This document shows positions 24,892-33,707 of a stretch of 64,000 bases of DNA, in pieces (position 1 is the first letter of the stretch; each line of letters starts with the position of its first letter). The position numbers were made by a program, and so were the translations under genes. This stretch comes from Ruminococcaceae bacterium BL-6 (GTDB lineage Bacteria > Bacillota > Clostridia > Oscillospirales > Acutalibacteraceae). A model generated the notes under the pieces. It made no database searches and was not told where the DNA came from. It was given only the letters and a program-made list of their open reading frames with translations. The stretch covers positions 2,976,001-3,040,000 of the forward strand of contig LR778135.1 of the NCBI GenBank assembly GCA_902810075.1, written 5' to 3'.

Positions 24892-27201
24892 TCATGCTTT
24901 CTGAACCGCGCGGCGCGGCTTGAAAAATTTGAGCCGCAGCGCGTTGGAAACGACGCAGACCGAGCTCAGGCTCATCGCCGCGGCGGCGAACATCGGATTG
25001 AGCTTCCAGCCCAGCAGGAAATAGAACACGCCGGCCGCAAGCGGGATTCCGATGCTGTTGTAGAAGAACGCCCAGAACAGGTTCTGCTTGATGTTGCGGA
25101 TCGTCGCCTTGCTCAGCTGGATCGCCGTGACGGCGTCGAGCAGGTCGCTTTTCATCAGCACGATGTCCGCCGATTCGATCGCGACATCTGTTCCGGCGCC
25201 GATCGCGATGCCGACATCCGCGCGGGCAAGGGCGGGCGCGTCGTTGATGCCGTCGCCGATCATCGCGACTTTTTTGCCGCTCTCCTGAATCGCGCGGACC
25301 TCGCTCTCCTTATCCTGCGGCATGACCTCCGCCACAACGCGGTCGATATGGAGCTGCCGGCGGATGGCTTCGGCTGTTCTCTTATTATCCCCCGTCAGCA
25401 TCACCACGTCAATCCCCATCGCCTTGAATTCTTCGATCGCCTCCCGGCTGGTCGGCTTTACGACGTCCGCCACGGCGATCACGCCCAGAAGGCTGTTCCC
25501 CCTAGCAAAATACAGCGGGGTTTTGCCATCCTCCGCAAACCGCTCCGCGGCCTGCCGCATCTCGTCCGCCGGAACGCCGTGCTCCCGCATCAGCGCAAGG
25601 TTGCCGGCCAGATATTCCGCACCGCTGATCTCCGCAACGATCCCGCGGCCGGAGACCGCCTCGAATTTTCCGACAGGCCGGATCTGCGCATCCTTTTCCA
25701 GCGCGTGCTCCACAATCGCTTCCGCCAGCGGATGCTCGGACGGCTTTTCCACGGAAGCCGCGATCGAGAGCAGATCCTGCTCTTCGACGCCGGGCGCCGG
25801 GCGCAGGTCCGTCACCTTCGGCTTTCCTTCCGTGATCGTCCCGGTCTTGTCGAGCACCACGGTGCTGACCGTGTGCGCCGTTTCCAGCGCTTCCGCCGAC
25901 TTGATCAGGATCCCGTTGGAAGCGCCCTTCCCCGTGCCGACCATGATCGCGACGGGCGTCGCGAGGCCGAGCGCGCAGGGGCACGAAATCACGAGCACCG
26001 CGATCCCGATGGAAAGCGCAAATTCGAACGACTGGCCGAGAATCAGCCAGACGGCCGCGGCGATGACGGCCAGCGCGATGACGACGGGAACGAACACGCC
26101 GCTGACCCGGTCGGCCAGCTTCGCGATCGGCGCCTTGGAGGAGCTCGCCTCGTCGACCAGCTCGATGATCTGGGCGAGGGTCGTGTCGTCGCCGACCTTC
26201 TGCGCCTGGAATTTGAAGAATCCCGTTTTATTCACGGTCGCGGCGATGACCTTGTCGCCGACGCCCTTTTCCACCGGGATGCTCTCTCCGGTAAGCGCCG
26301 ACTGGTCCACGGCCGAGGAGCCCTCGACGATGACGCCGTCCACCGGGATGCTCTGCCCGGGCCGGACGACCACGGTGTCGCCCACCGCGACCTCCTCTAC
26401 CGGGATTTCCTTTTCCGCTCCGTCCCGAATGACCGTCGCGGTTTTCGGGGCCAAATCCATCAGCTTGGAAATCGCCTCCGAAGTCTTTCCCTTGGAGCGC
26501 GCCTCCAGGTATTTCCCGAGCGTGATCAGGGTCAGGATCGTCCCGGCGGATTCAAAATACAGATCCATCAGGAAATGGTCCGCCGTCATCATGTCATCCG
26601 CGCCCAGCGCGTACCCAATTTTATAAATCGCGAAAACGCCGTAGGCGATTGCAGCGGAAGAGCCGATCGCGATCAGCGAATCCATATTCGGCGAGCGTTT
26701 CCAAAGGGTTTTAAACCCGACCTGAAAGTACTTTCTGTTGACGAAAACGATCGGCAGAAGCAGAAGGAACTGGGTAAACGCGAACGGCACGGCGTTTTCC
26801 GCCCCGTGGAACGCGCTTTCGATAAAAAACGGCACCGGGATGCCGAGCCATTCCTTCATCATGTGGTGCATCGCAAGATACATCAGCGGAATCCAGAAGG
26901 CAAACGATACGATCAGCCGGATTTTCATGGATTTCAGCTCGGCTTCCACGGGATTTTCGGCCTTTTCAGCCGCGGCGGGCTTCGCCCCCTTCTCATGGAT
27001 GGAAGCGCCGTACCCCGCCTCCTCGACGGCGTGGATGATGCCGCCGCTGTCCAGCGCGGCCTCGTCGTAATCGACGGCCATGCTGTTGGACAGAAGATTG
27101 ACATTGACCGACCGTACCCCCGAAAGCTTCCGGACGCTTTTTTCTACGGCTGCGGAGCAGGCCGAGCAGGACATGCCGGTCACGTTGAATTTTTGATTCA
27201 T
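24892..27201 (-). CDS. copA: Copper-exporting P1B-type ATPase CopA
   Basis: 769 residues. One N-terminal HMA domain (GMSCSACS), then eight membrane segments with the Cu-selective CPC in [14 protein letters not shown], the actuator TGES motif ([12 protein letters not shown]), phosphorylation site [16 protein letters not shown] motif ([10 protein letters not shown]) and hinge [20 protein letters not shown]. It pumps Cu(I) out of the cytoplasm. The open frame extends upstream to 27345, but ATG 27201 sits directly before [15 protein letters not shown] with GAGAGGTG about 8 nt upstream, and a CsoR operator lies in the DNA that a longer protein would occupy. Confidence 0.95.
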   Translation of the reverse strand: MNQKFNVTGMSCSACSAAVEKSVRKLSGVRSVNVNLLSNSMAVDYDEAALDSGGIIHAVEEAGYGASIHEKGAKPAAAEKAENPVEAELKSMKIRLIVSFAFWIPLMYLAMHHMMKEWLGIPVPFFIESAFHGAENAVPFAFTQFLLLLPIVFVNRKYFQVGFKTLWKRSPNMDSLIAIGSSAAIAYGVFAIYKIGYALGADDMMTADHFLMDLYFESAGTILTLITLGKYLEARSKGKTSEAISKLMDLAPKTATVIRDGAEKEIPVEEVAVGDTVVVRPGQSIPVDGVIVEGSSAVDQSALTGESIPVEKGVGDKVIAATVNKTGFFKFQAQKVGDDTTLAQIIELVDEASSSKAPIAKLADRVSGVFVPVVIALAVIAAAVWLILGQSFEFALSIGIAVLVISCPCALGLATPVAIMVGTGKGASNGILIKSAEALETAHTVSTVVLDKTGTITEGKPKVTDLRPAPGVEEQDLLSIAASVEKPSEHPLAEAIVEHALEKDAQIRPVGKFEAVSGRGIVAEISGAEYLAGNLALMREHGVPADEMRQAAERFAEDGKTPLYFARGNSLLGVIAVADVVKPTSREAIEEFKAMGIDVVMLTGDNKRTAEAIRRQLHIDRVVAEVMPQDKESEVRAIQESGKKVAMIGDGINDAPALARADVGIAIGAGTDVAIESADIVLMKSDLLDAVTAIQLSKATIRNIKQNLFWAFFYNSIGIPLAAGVFYFLLGWKLNPMFAAAAMSLSSVCVVSNALRLKFFKPRRAVQKA

Positions 27202-27216
27202 ATGGATCACCTCTCT

Positions 27217-27236
27217 ATACCCCCGGTGGGGTGTAT
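27217..27236 (-). promoter_or_regulatory. CsoR operator upstream of copA
   Basis: ATACCCCCGGTGGGGTGTAT is a pseudo-palindrome of the G/C-tract type flanked by AT ends recognised by CsoR. It overlaps the copA leader, 16 nt before the start codon. A related half, AGGGTATCCCC, follows at 27240-27250. Confidence 0.75.
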
Positions 27237-27485
27237 CTATAGGGTATCCCCTTTCTCCAGTTTTGTCAATAGGCAATTCCCGTTTTATCATGCCCGTTTT
27301 CGGAAAAATGTTACTGAAAACGCGGCGGAACCAAACGGGCCGCATTCCGAGAATCAGCCTGTTCCGGTTTTGACCCGAAGGATGCGGATCATTTCGGCAA
27401 TTGACAAAGGGGATCCTGATGTGCCAGAATGGATTTGCAACCGGGTAAATCTTTGATCGGGAAATGTCCTTTTAGATGGAGGTGC

Positions 27486-28058
27486 TTGAAAATCAAAAAT
27501 CAATCGAAATTCCTTCTGCTTCTAAAAGCTCTCATCGCCGTCTCCGCCCTCTTCGTTTTCCCGAACTGGCGCTATCCGCTGTTCTTTATTCTTTTCCTCT
27601 GGCTGCTTTTCGATCTTTTCAAAAAGAGAGGGAAGCTGGCCCTTTTCGACCTGCTGGCGGCTGTGTTCGTGCTGGCGGCAATGTACCCCTTCCGAGCCCC
27701 TCTGGACAAAATGCGCTTTTTCCTGTGGCAGGGCCGGTATGCTTCGGCTGTTGAAACCATGCTGCCGGAGCTTTCCCGGCGTAAAGACAGCTCCTGGGAA
27801 GAATACCGCCCGCCGGGCCTGTGGGGGCTTTCGGAAGGCCGGGCGGTCTATTATGGGAAATACAACGGCAGCGTTCTGATTTACTTTCCGTCGAGCACCA
27901 CCTTTTTTAATACCTACGGCTTTGTTTTCTTTTCCGATCAGACGGCCCGCGATTTTCTGGAGCACCCGAGCGGCTACGATCCTTCCCTGTCAGAGGAAAA
28001 AGCTTATGACGAAATCGAAGAGCTCAAGCGGGGTTGGGCATATGTCAAACTATACTGA
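27486..28058 (+). CDS. Hypothetical membrane-anchored protein, about 190 residues
   Basis: Two hydrophobic segments near the N-terminus (FLLLLKALIAVSALFVF, YPLFFILFLWLLFDLF) and a third (FDLLAAVFVLAAMYPF) precede a soluble domain of about 110 residues with SVLIYFPSSTTFFNTYGFVF and a C-terminal EIEELKRGWAYVKLY. No family is recognised. A TTG at 27486 with GGAGG 3 nt upstream is the likely start; the open frame extends to 27429 without a ribosome site. It is followed closely by an IS3 copy. Confidence 0.6.
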   Translation: MKIKNQSKFLLLLKALIAVSALFVFPNWRYPLFFILFLWLLFDLFKKRGKLALFDLLAAVFVLAAMYPFRAPLDKMRFFLWQGRYASAVETMLPELSRRKDSSWEEYRPPGLWGLSEGRAVYYGKYNGSVLIYFPSSTTFFNTYGFVFFSDQTARDFLEHPSGYDPSLSEEKAYDEIEELKRGWAYVKLY

Positions 28059-28128
28059 TGTTAAGGGTGATTTCCCCGCGAATTAAAATCCCCGGCACGG
28101 CACTGGACTATATCCCGGAAAACGGACA

Positions 28129-28488
28129 GTGAAAGAAAAGGCCCCCTGTTGTAGAATGGAACTACGACAGGAGGTCATTTTCATGCCCAGGAAGTATACA
28201 AAAATAGAAGAATTGAGTGAAGAAGTATTCCGGCGAAAAGCGGCAGGAGAGACAAACCGGGAAATTGGCCAGAGTTATGGCCTGAGCAAAGAACAAATAA
28301 AAGGGCTGGTAAAACGTCAAAACCGGAAAGTGAGCCTGATTTCCAACGGTTACTTGCCCCGTCCGAAAGGGAGACCACGGCGGCAAAACCCGGTTGATGA
28401 AGAAACGTTGCGGAACAATGAGCTGATTGAACTGCGGATGAAAGTGGAACTGCTGCAAAATTTTCTGTCCGAAGCTGGAAGGAGGTGA
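28129..28488 (+). CDS. IS3-family OrfA (HTH protein)
   Basis: 119 residues, same sequence as the copy at 17172-17531: HTH segment REIGQSYGLSKEQIKGLVKR, basic RPKGRPRRQNP linker, C-terminal zipper helix. AGGAGG precedes the inner ATG of MPRKYTKIEELSEE, which may be the true start (residue 19). Confidence 0.9.
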   Translation: MKEKAPCCRMELRQEVIFMPRKYTKIEELSEEVFRRKAAGETNREIGQSYGLSKEQIKGLVKRQNRKVSLISNGYLPRPKGRPRRQNPVDEETLRNNELIELRMKVELLQNFLSEAGRR

Positions 28489-29336
28489 AGCTGAAGTATC
28501 GCGTCATTGAACGGTTCCGTGGTAAGTATAGCGTTGAAGCCATGTGCCGTTCCTTTGAAGTTTCGCGGAGCGGCTACTATGATTGGCGGAACCGGAAGAC
28601 GAAGGAAGCCAGAGACCAATGGCTGACGGATTTAATCATGAATTGTCAGCAACATTGCAAACAGACCTACGGTTGTCGTCGGGTGCGCCGCTGGATTCTG
28701 CGACAGACCGGGAAAAAAGTCAATCTGAAAGCTATTCTGCGCATCATGCGAAAGTGTGACCTTCTTTCGCGGATACGGCGGCGCCGGCCATATGTCCGTT
28801 ACAAACAGGCAGTACATAAATATCCGAATTTGTTACAGAGGATTTTTGAGCAGCCGTTGCCCAATCATTTCTGGGTTACGGACATTACCTACATCCCTAC
28901 TGCAAAAGGGATGCTGTATCTATGTGCAGTAATAGACTTGTGCGGCAAAATGGTTTTGGCCTATCGTATCGGCAATGACATGACCGCCTCACTGGTGACA
29001 GACACTATCCGGGACGCCTTACAACAAGAGAAGGTCGCCGATGGACTTGCACTCCACAGCGACCAGGGGTCTCAATACACGTCACAAGCATACTTTGACC
29101 TGAGCCAAGAATACCATTTTCAGCCGTCCATGTCCAGCCCCGGGTGCCCTTACGACAACGCCGCTATGGAAAATTTCTTTGGTACACTCAAGACGGAATG
29201 CCTATATCGTATGAATTTTTCCTGCCGTACCGAAGTGGAACAGGCAGTGGCTGAATATGTTCAGTTTTACAATTATGAGCGAATCAATCTGAAAGGCGGC
29301 CTCACTCCGTCCGAAATTCGGAGCAAGGCCGCCTAA
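28485..29336 (+). CDS. IS3-family transposase OrfB (DDE integrase)
   Basis: 283 residues, same sequence as 16324-17175. Catalytic residues lie in WVTDITYIP, HSDQGSQYTS and NAAMENFFGTLKTE. It starts with GTG overlapping the OrfA stop by 4 nt (GTGA). The frame is complete. Confidence 0.93.
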   Translation: MKLKYRVIERFRGKYSVEAMCRSFEVSRSGYYDWRNRKTKEARDQWLTDLIMNCQQHCKQTYGCRRVRRWILRQTGKKVNLKAILRIMRKCDLLSRIRRRRPYVRYKQAVHKYPNLLQRIFEQPLPNHFWVTDITYIPTAKGMLYLCAVIDLCGKMVLAYRIGNDMTASLVTDTIRDALQQEKVADGLALHSDQGSQYTSQAYFDLSQEYHFQPSMSSPGCPYDNAAMENFFGTLKTECLYRMNFSCRTEVEQAVAEYVQFYNYERINLKGGLTPSEIRSKAA

Positions 29337-29451
29337 ATCTTAGCTATTCTGCGACAGGGCTTTTATTTCTTTGTCTGTTCAATGGGGAACCGTCCAGAAC
29401 ATCGCTTCCGTGCCGGGGTTTTTCTCTTTTAAAATTGCAGATTTTCCGGCT

Positions 29452-29856
29452 TTACTGGTGCTCGCGGATGAACTTTGCCATTTTGACGTCCTCCCGCTTG
29501 ATATGGTTGACCAGCCAGCCGGCAATGCTGGTATTCACTTTCGCCACCAGGGCGATGTTGGTGCCCTCTTTCGCCAGCTCATCCTTCAGGTCGTGGATGG
29601 TCTTTTTATATTCGTCATGGAATTTCTTATGCTTTTCGTACTCGGGATAATGATATTTCAGCTGAAGGTCCTGCTCGTCGGAAAAATGCTTTTCCACATA
29701 GCCGTTCAGGAACTCCAGCGTTTTTGAAATCTCCGCGCGCCCCTGTCCCTTCGAGCAGGCATCCAGCAACTCGTTTATGGCGTCGAGCAGCTGCTGATGC
29801 TGACGGTCGATCATTGCGTTCCCGGTCACCAGGTCCTTCGTCAATGTATATGCCAA
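29452..29856 (-). CDS. Bacteriohemerythrin
   Basis: 134 residues, a four-helix bundle with a non-heme di-iron oxygen-binding site. The ligand set is visible in IDRQHQQLL, YVEKHFSDEQ, YPEYEKHKKFHDEY and WLVNHIKREDVKM, covering the expected five His, one Glu and one Asp. In anaerobes such proteins are thought to sense or scavenge oxygen. The gene stands alone, with its start after GGAGCGACC. A second oxygen-defence gene (desulfoferrodoxin) is nearby at 31737. Confidence 0.93.
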   Translation of the reverse strand: MAYTLTKDLVTGNAMIDRQHQQLLDAINELLDACSKGQGRAEISKTLEFLNGYVEKHFSDEQDLQLKYHYPEYEKHKKFHDEYKKTIHDLKDELAKEGTNIALVAKVNTSIAGWLVNHIKREDVKMAKFIREHQ

Positions 29857-29975
29857 CTTCGGTCGCTCCTTCTTCTATTTTCTCCCATTTTATACGATAA
29901 TCCGCCAAAAAGCAAGGGCAAGCGGGAAAAATCAGGAATAATTATTATTATTTTATTCCTGTAATTCCACCGCAA

Positions 29976-30004
29976 AAGGCCCCCGGCAAAAAGCCGGAGG
30001 CCTT
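29976..30004 (-). terminator. Terminator of the dfx/acyl-CoA dehydrogenase operon
   Basis: The stem AAGGCCCCCGGC / GCCGGAGGCCTT has an A5 loop. On the minus strand it is followed by TTTT, 20 nt after the dehydrogenase stop. Confidence 0.85.
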
Positions 30005-30023
30005 GGATCACCGTATGAAAAGA

Positions 30024-31721
30024 TCAGCCGCGCAGAGCCTTCGTCAGCAGGGGGACGATCTCGTACAGATCGCCCACGATGCCGTAGTCCGCGTTCTGCA
30101 GGATGGGCGCGTCGGGGTCTTGATTGATGGCGACGATGGTTTTGGCATCGTAAATACCGCGCAGATGCTGGATCTGGCCGGAAATCCCGATGGCAAAGTA
30201 CAGCGAGCCTTTGAATTTCTGTCCGGAAATCCCGACGAAATGATCCAGCGGCACCCAGCCTTTCTCCTCCGCGACGGGGCGGGAGGAGCCGACCTCAGCA
30301 CCCATGGCGGCGGCGAGGTCCTGAATCAGCCGCAGATCATCCTTCGAGGACAGGCCGCGGCCGACGCTGCATACCTTATCCGCCGCCGCGATGCTGCCCG
30401 GCGTGCCGCTCCCCTTCATGTTTTCAGCGGGGAGCAGGCGCAGGAATTCCGCGACCTTTTCCCCGGCGGTGCCGTCTTTGATGAGAATTCCCTTGCGGGG
30501 GCCGGTCTGGCCCGCCAGTTTGGATTTCCCGGGGACGGCCGGCGCCGCGGGGGCCGGTGCGGCCGCCGGCTTTTTGGGAGGCTTGCCCAAAATAAAGTTG
30601 GAAATCACAAGCCTTTGGATTTCGTTGGTCCCCTCGTAAATGGTGCAGATCTTGGCGTCGCGGTACATGCGTTCCACCGCGAAGCCCTTGATGTAGCCGG
30701 AGCCGCCGTAGATCTGGACGGCGTCGTTGACCACCTCGAGACAGATATCGGATGCGTACTGCTTGGCCATGGCGGATTCCATGCCGTACGGCTCGTGGTG
30801 TTCTTTCTGTTCGGCGGCACTGTACACCAGAAAGCGCGCGGCGCGGATCTTGGTCGCCATGTCGGCTAGCTTGAACGCGACGGCCTGCTGCCTGCAGATC
30901 GGCTTGCCGAACTGGACCCTCTCCCTGGCGTACTGCAAAGCCTTCTCATAAGCGCCCTGAGCGATTCCCAGCGCCTGGGAGGCAATTCCGATCCGGCCGC
31001 CCTCCAGGGTCTCCATGGCGATTTTGAAGCCTTGGCCCTCTTCGCCCAGAAGATTTTCCTTCGGCACCATCACGTCGTGGAACACAAGCTCCGCCGTGGC
31101 GGATGAGCGGATGCCCATTTTATTGTAATGGGTCCCGAACGTAAAGCCCTTCCAGCCTTTTTCCACAATAAACGCGCTGATCCCGTGGGTGCCGATGCCG
31201 GGCGTCGTCACCGCGAACACCACATAGGTGTCCGCCTCGCCGCCGTTTGTAATAAACACCTTGGAACCGTTCAGAATATAGTGGTCCCCATCCGAAACCG
31301 CGGTCGTCTGCGTCCCGCCGGCGTCGCTGCCCGCGTTTTCCTCCGTCAGGCCGAACGCGGCGAGCCTTTGGCCGCTCGCAAGCGGTTTCAGGTATTTCTG
31401 CTTCTGGCTCTCCGTGCCGAAAGCCATGATCGGCCACGAACCGAGCGACACATGCGCCGACAGAATCACGCCCACGCCCGCATCCACGCGGGAAAGCTCC
31501 TCGACCGCCAGGACATAGCTCAGCACATCCCGGCCGGCGCCGCCGTATTCCTTCGGATACGGAAGGCCGAGCCACCCGTTTTCTCCCATTTCCCGAACGA
31601 TTTTTTCCGGGAACAGGTTGTCCGTGTCGAGCTGAAACGCGATCGGCCCGATTTTTTCTTCGGCGAACGCTCTGATTTTTTCCTTCAGCTCCGCCTGCTC
31701 CCTGCTCAGCTTAAAATCCAT
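30024..31721 (-). CDS. Acyl-CoA dehydrogenase fused to an EtfA FAD-binding domain
   Basis: 565 residues. Residues 1-380 are a complete acyl-CoA dehydrogenase: FGLTEENAGSD, MGIRSSATAELVFHDV, IYGGSGYIKGFAVERMYRDAKI and the catalytic-base context CTIYEGTNEIQRLV. An Ala/Pro linker (PAAAPAPAAPAVPG) leads to a C-terminal domain of about 150 residues that matches EtfA: VGRGLSSKDDLRLIQDLA, GAEVGSSRPVAE, AIGISGQIQHLRGI, VAINQDPDAPI and ADYGIVGDLYEIVP. So the enzyme carries its own ETF-type FAD site. The fused domain suggests direct electron transfer, perhaps crotonyl-CoA reduction or bifurcation, but no EtfB is seen here. It lies 15 nt after the desulfoferrodoxin gene. Confidence 0.92.
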   Translation of the reverse strand: MDFKLSREQAELKEKIRAFAEEKIGPIAFQLDTDNLFPEKIVREMGENGWLGLPYPKEYGGAGRDVLSYVLAVEELSRVDAGVGVILSAHVSLGSWPIMAFGTESQKQKYLKPLASGQRLAAFGLTEENAGSDAGGTQTTAVSDGDHYILNGSKVFITNGGEADTYVVFAVTTPGIGTHGISAFIVEKGWKGFTFGTHYNKMGIRSSATAELVFHDVMVPKENLLGEEGQGFKIAMETLEGGRIGIASQALGIAQGAYEKALQYARERVQFGKPICRQQAVAFKLADMATKIRAARFLVYSAAEQKEHHEPYGMESAMAKQYASDICLEVVNDAVQIYGGSGYIKGFAVERMYRDAKICTIYEGTNEIQRLVISNFILGKPPKKPAAAPAPAAPAVPGKSKLAGQTGPRKGILIKDGTAGEKVAEFLRLLPAENMKGSGTPGSIAAADKVCSVGRGLSSKDDLRLIQDLAAAMGAEVGSSRPVAEEKGWVPLDHFVGISGQKFKGSLYFAIGISGQIQHLRGIYDAKTIVAINQDPDAPILQNADYGIVGDLYEIVPLLTKALRG

Positions 31722-31736
31722 AACGGCCTCCTTATG

Positions 31737-32219
31737 TTATTCTTCCTTCGCCTTCCACAGCCCGTGCAGGTTGCAGTACGCATAAACCGTGATTTCCGGC
31801 GCATGCTTTCCATGATAGACGAAATTGCAGGGGTTTCCCTCGCAGTTGGGGACAAGCTCGTCGCCCTCCCCGACGAAAGCGGTTCCTTCATCCTCATCCG
31901 GAGCCGCGCAGACAAAATGCGCCTCCGGCTTCATTCCCGGATGCAGGCGCTGGATTTCGATCCTGTCCCCTTCGGCCAAAGCGATCCATTCGATAAAATG
32001 CTCCTGCGTCATCGGGTGTTCGACAGAGCCGACCTTCACCTGAAGCTTCGTCCCCTCGCGCGTGAGGACGGGCACGTGCTTTTCCCGCGCGGCATCCGTC
32101 GAGTTGGCGTGAAGCTCCGTCATCGGATGGCCGCAGCAGGTAAGCGTGCCGCCGCCCTTCCGAATCAGCGCGACAATATTTCCGCAGGTTTCGCAGCGAT
32201 AAAAAACGACTTGATCCAT
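31737..32219 (-). CDS. dfx: Desulfoferrodoxin-type superoxide reductase
   Basis: About 160 residues. The N-terminal desulforedoxin-like centre has FYRCETCGN and TLTCCGHP (four Cys around iron). The SOR centre has the His ligands in EKHVPV and VEHPMTQEHFIEW and the Cys/His pair in YCNLHGLWKA. Relative to the usual 125-residue enzyme there is an insertion of some 30 residues between the last strands (CAAPDEDEG ... NCEGNPCNFVYHGK) with three extra Cys. It reduces superoxide to peroxide. ATG 32219 lies 8 nt from AGGAAGG; the upstream ATG 32225 is only 2 nt away. Co-transcribed with the dehydrogenase fusion. Confidence 0.9.
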   Translation of the reverse strand: MDQVVFYRCETCGNIVALIRKGGGTLTCCGHPMTELHANSTDAAREKHVPVLTREGTKLQVKVGSVEHPMTQEHFIEWIALAEGDRIEIQRLHPGMKPEAHFVCAAPDEDEGTAFVGEGDELVPNCEGNPCNFVYHGKHAPEITVYAYCNLHGLWKAKEE

Positions 32220-32504
32220 TTTCATTTCCTTCCTTTCTCAACCGGGGCCCGTGCCGGCGGCTTCCGCCCCGCAGAGGAGCGAAAACCGCCAAAGCGGCAG
32301 GCCCAAACAGGTTTCATCCGTATGGGATCTTATGATTTGCCTTTATTATAAACCGGTTTTGGACAAACTGCAAGAAAAAATGCAAATAATTATCAACTTT
32401 CATTTTTTGGATGTTCCGCCGAAAACGCGCCGACGGCCGATGTTTTCCGGCCTTTCAAAAAACGGCTTTGCATGGAGGTTCAGGCACTTTTTCCCATTTT
32501 GAAT

Positions 32505-32534
32505 TTGACAGAAGTAACAACTTTAAGGTATAAT
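32505..32534 (+). promoter_or_regulatory. Sigma-A promoter of the opuC-like operon
   Basis: TTGACA at 32505-32510 and TATAAT at 32529-32534, both perfect consensus, with an 18-nt spacer. It lies 33 nt upstream of the TTG start. Confidence 0.85.
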
Positions 32535-32567
32535 TAAATTGTCACTTTACAGAAAGGAGGACTTGCA

Positions 32568-33707
32568 TTGATCCGATTTGAACATGTTTCCAAGCGATTC
32601 AAAGAGGCGGCCGTCCTGTCCGACATCTCGTTCGAGATCGAAAAAGGGACGTTCGTCGCCATCATCGGCGCCAGCGGCTGCGGAAAAACCACAACGCTGA
32701 AAATGATCAACCGGCTGATCGAGCCCACAGAGGGAAAAATCTTCATCAACGGGGAAGACATCAGCCAGAAAGACGTGATAGCCCTCCGGCGAAATATGGG
32801 ATATGTGATTCAGCAGACCGGCCTGTTCCCGCATATGACGATCCGGGAGAACATCGAGCTGATCCCGAAGGTTCAGAAAAAGAGCCCGGATGAAATTAAA
32901 AAGCGGACCTTCGAGCTGATGGAGATGGTCGGCCTGGACCGCGGCACCTTCCTGGACCGCTACCCCACCGAGCTGAGCGGCGGTCAGCAGCAAAGGGTAG
33001 GCGTCGCGAGGGCCTTCGCCACGGACCCCGACATCATCCTGATGGATGAGCCGTTTTCCGCGCTGGACCCCATCACGCGCGCCGGCCTTCAGGATGAGCT
33101 GGCTTCGCTGCAGGCCAAGCTGAAAAAAACCATCGTTTTTGTCACGCACGATATGGACGAGGCGATCAAGGTCGCCGACAAGCTGCTGATCATGAGCCAC
33201 GGCAGCATCGTGCAGTACGATACGCCCGAAAACATCCTGAAAAACCCCGCGAACGACTTTGTCTCTCATTTCGTCGGGAAGAACAGGATCTGGACTTCCC
33301 CCGAATTCATCAAGGCGGAAGACATCATGATCGAGGACCCCGTCACCTGCACCGAGGACCTCACGCTGTTCCGCTGCATAGAGCGGATGAGAATGGCCAA
33401 GGTGGACAGCCTGATGGTGGTGGATGAGAAGACGAGGGTGCTGAAAGGCATCGTCAAAGCCTATCAGCTTCGCCTTGCGGAAGACAAGGCCGCCCCGGTG
33501 GGGCGGATCATGAAGCGGGACTTCCCCCGCGTTTCCCCCGGCGACACGATCGTCGACATCCTGAAAATCGTAAACCAGGACAATCTTTCCACCGTCCCGG
33601 TGGTCGGCCCGGACGGCGTGCTGAAAGGGCTGATCACAAGAAGCAGCCTGGTGACGACGCTGAGCCATCAGTATATCGGAGATATGGAAGGGGAGGAATC
33701 AGAATGA
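32568..33707 (+). CDS. Glycine betaine/choline ABC transporter ATPase (OpuCA-like)
   Basis: 379 residues. ABC ATPase with Walker A GASGCGKTTT, Q-loop YVIQQTGLFPHMT, signature ELSGGQQQRVGVARA, Walker B IILMDEPFSALDP and switch His FVTHDMDEA. The C-terminal part has two CBS domains (AEDIMIEDPVTCTEDLTLFR; IMKRDFPRVSPGDTIVDIL) that in OpuA/OpuC gate transport by ionic strength or cyclic di-AMP. The start is TTG with AGAAAGGAGG 7 nt upstream, behind a consensus promoter. Its last codons overlap the next gene by 4 nt (ATGA). Confidence 0.93.
   Translation: MIRFEHVSKRFKEAAVLSDISFEIEKGTFVAIIGASGCGKTTTLKMINRLIEPTEGKIFINGEDISQKDVIALRRNMGYVIQQTGLFPHMTIRENIELIPKVQKKSPDEIKKRTFELMEMVGLDRGTFLDRYPTELSGGQQQRVGVARAFATDPDIILMDEPFSALDPITRAGLQDELASLQAKLKKTIVFVTHDMDEAIKVADKLLIMSHGSIVQYDTPENILKNPANDFVSHFVGKNRIWTSPEFIKAEDIMIEDPVTCTEDLTLFRCIERMRMAKVDSLMVVDEKTRVLKGIVKAYQLRLAEDKAAPVGRIMKRDFPRVSPGDTIVDILKIVNQDNLSTVPVVGPDGVLKGLITRSSLVTTLSHQYIGDMEGEESE

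Larger units (their letters stand above)
28104..29396 (+). mobile_element. IS3-family insertion sequence, copy 2
   Basis: 1293 bp, inverted relative to copy 1 (16264-17556) and encoding the same proteins. Ends TGGACTATATCCCGG and GGGGAACCGTCCA. Flanking bases CAC and GAA do not match, so no target duplication remains. The inverted pair could recombine and flip the 10.5 kb between them. Confidence 0.9.

Noticed and set aside
25322..27456. Very long open frames on the plus strand opposite copA (up to about 700 codons)
   Set aside because: They are the mirror of a GC-rich gene with strong codon bias. They are Arg/Asp/Gly-rich with no domains, while the minus strand encodes a complete CopA.
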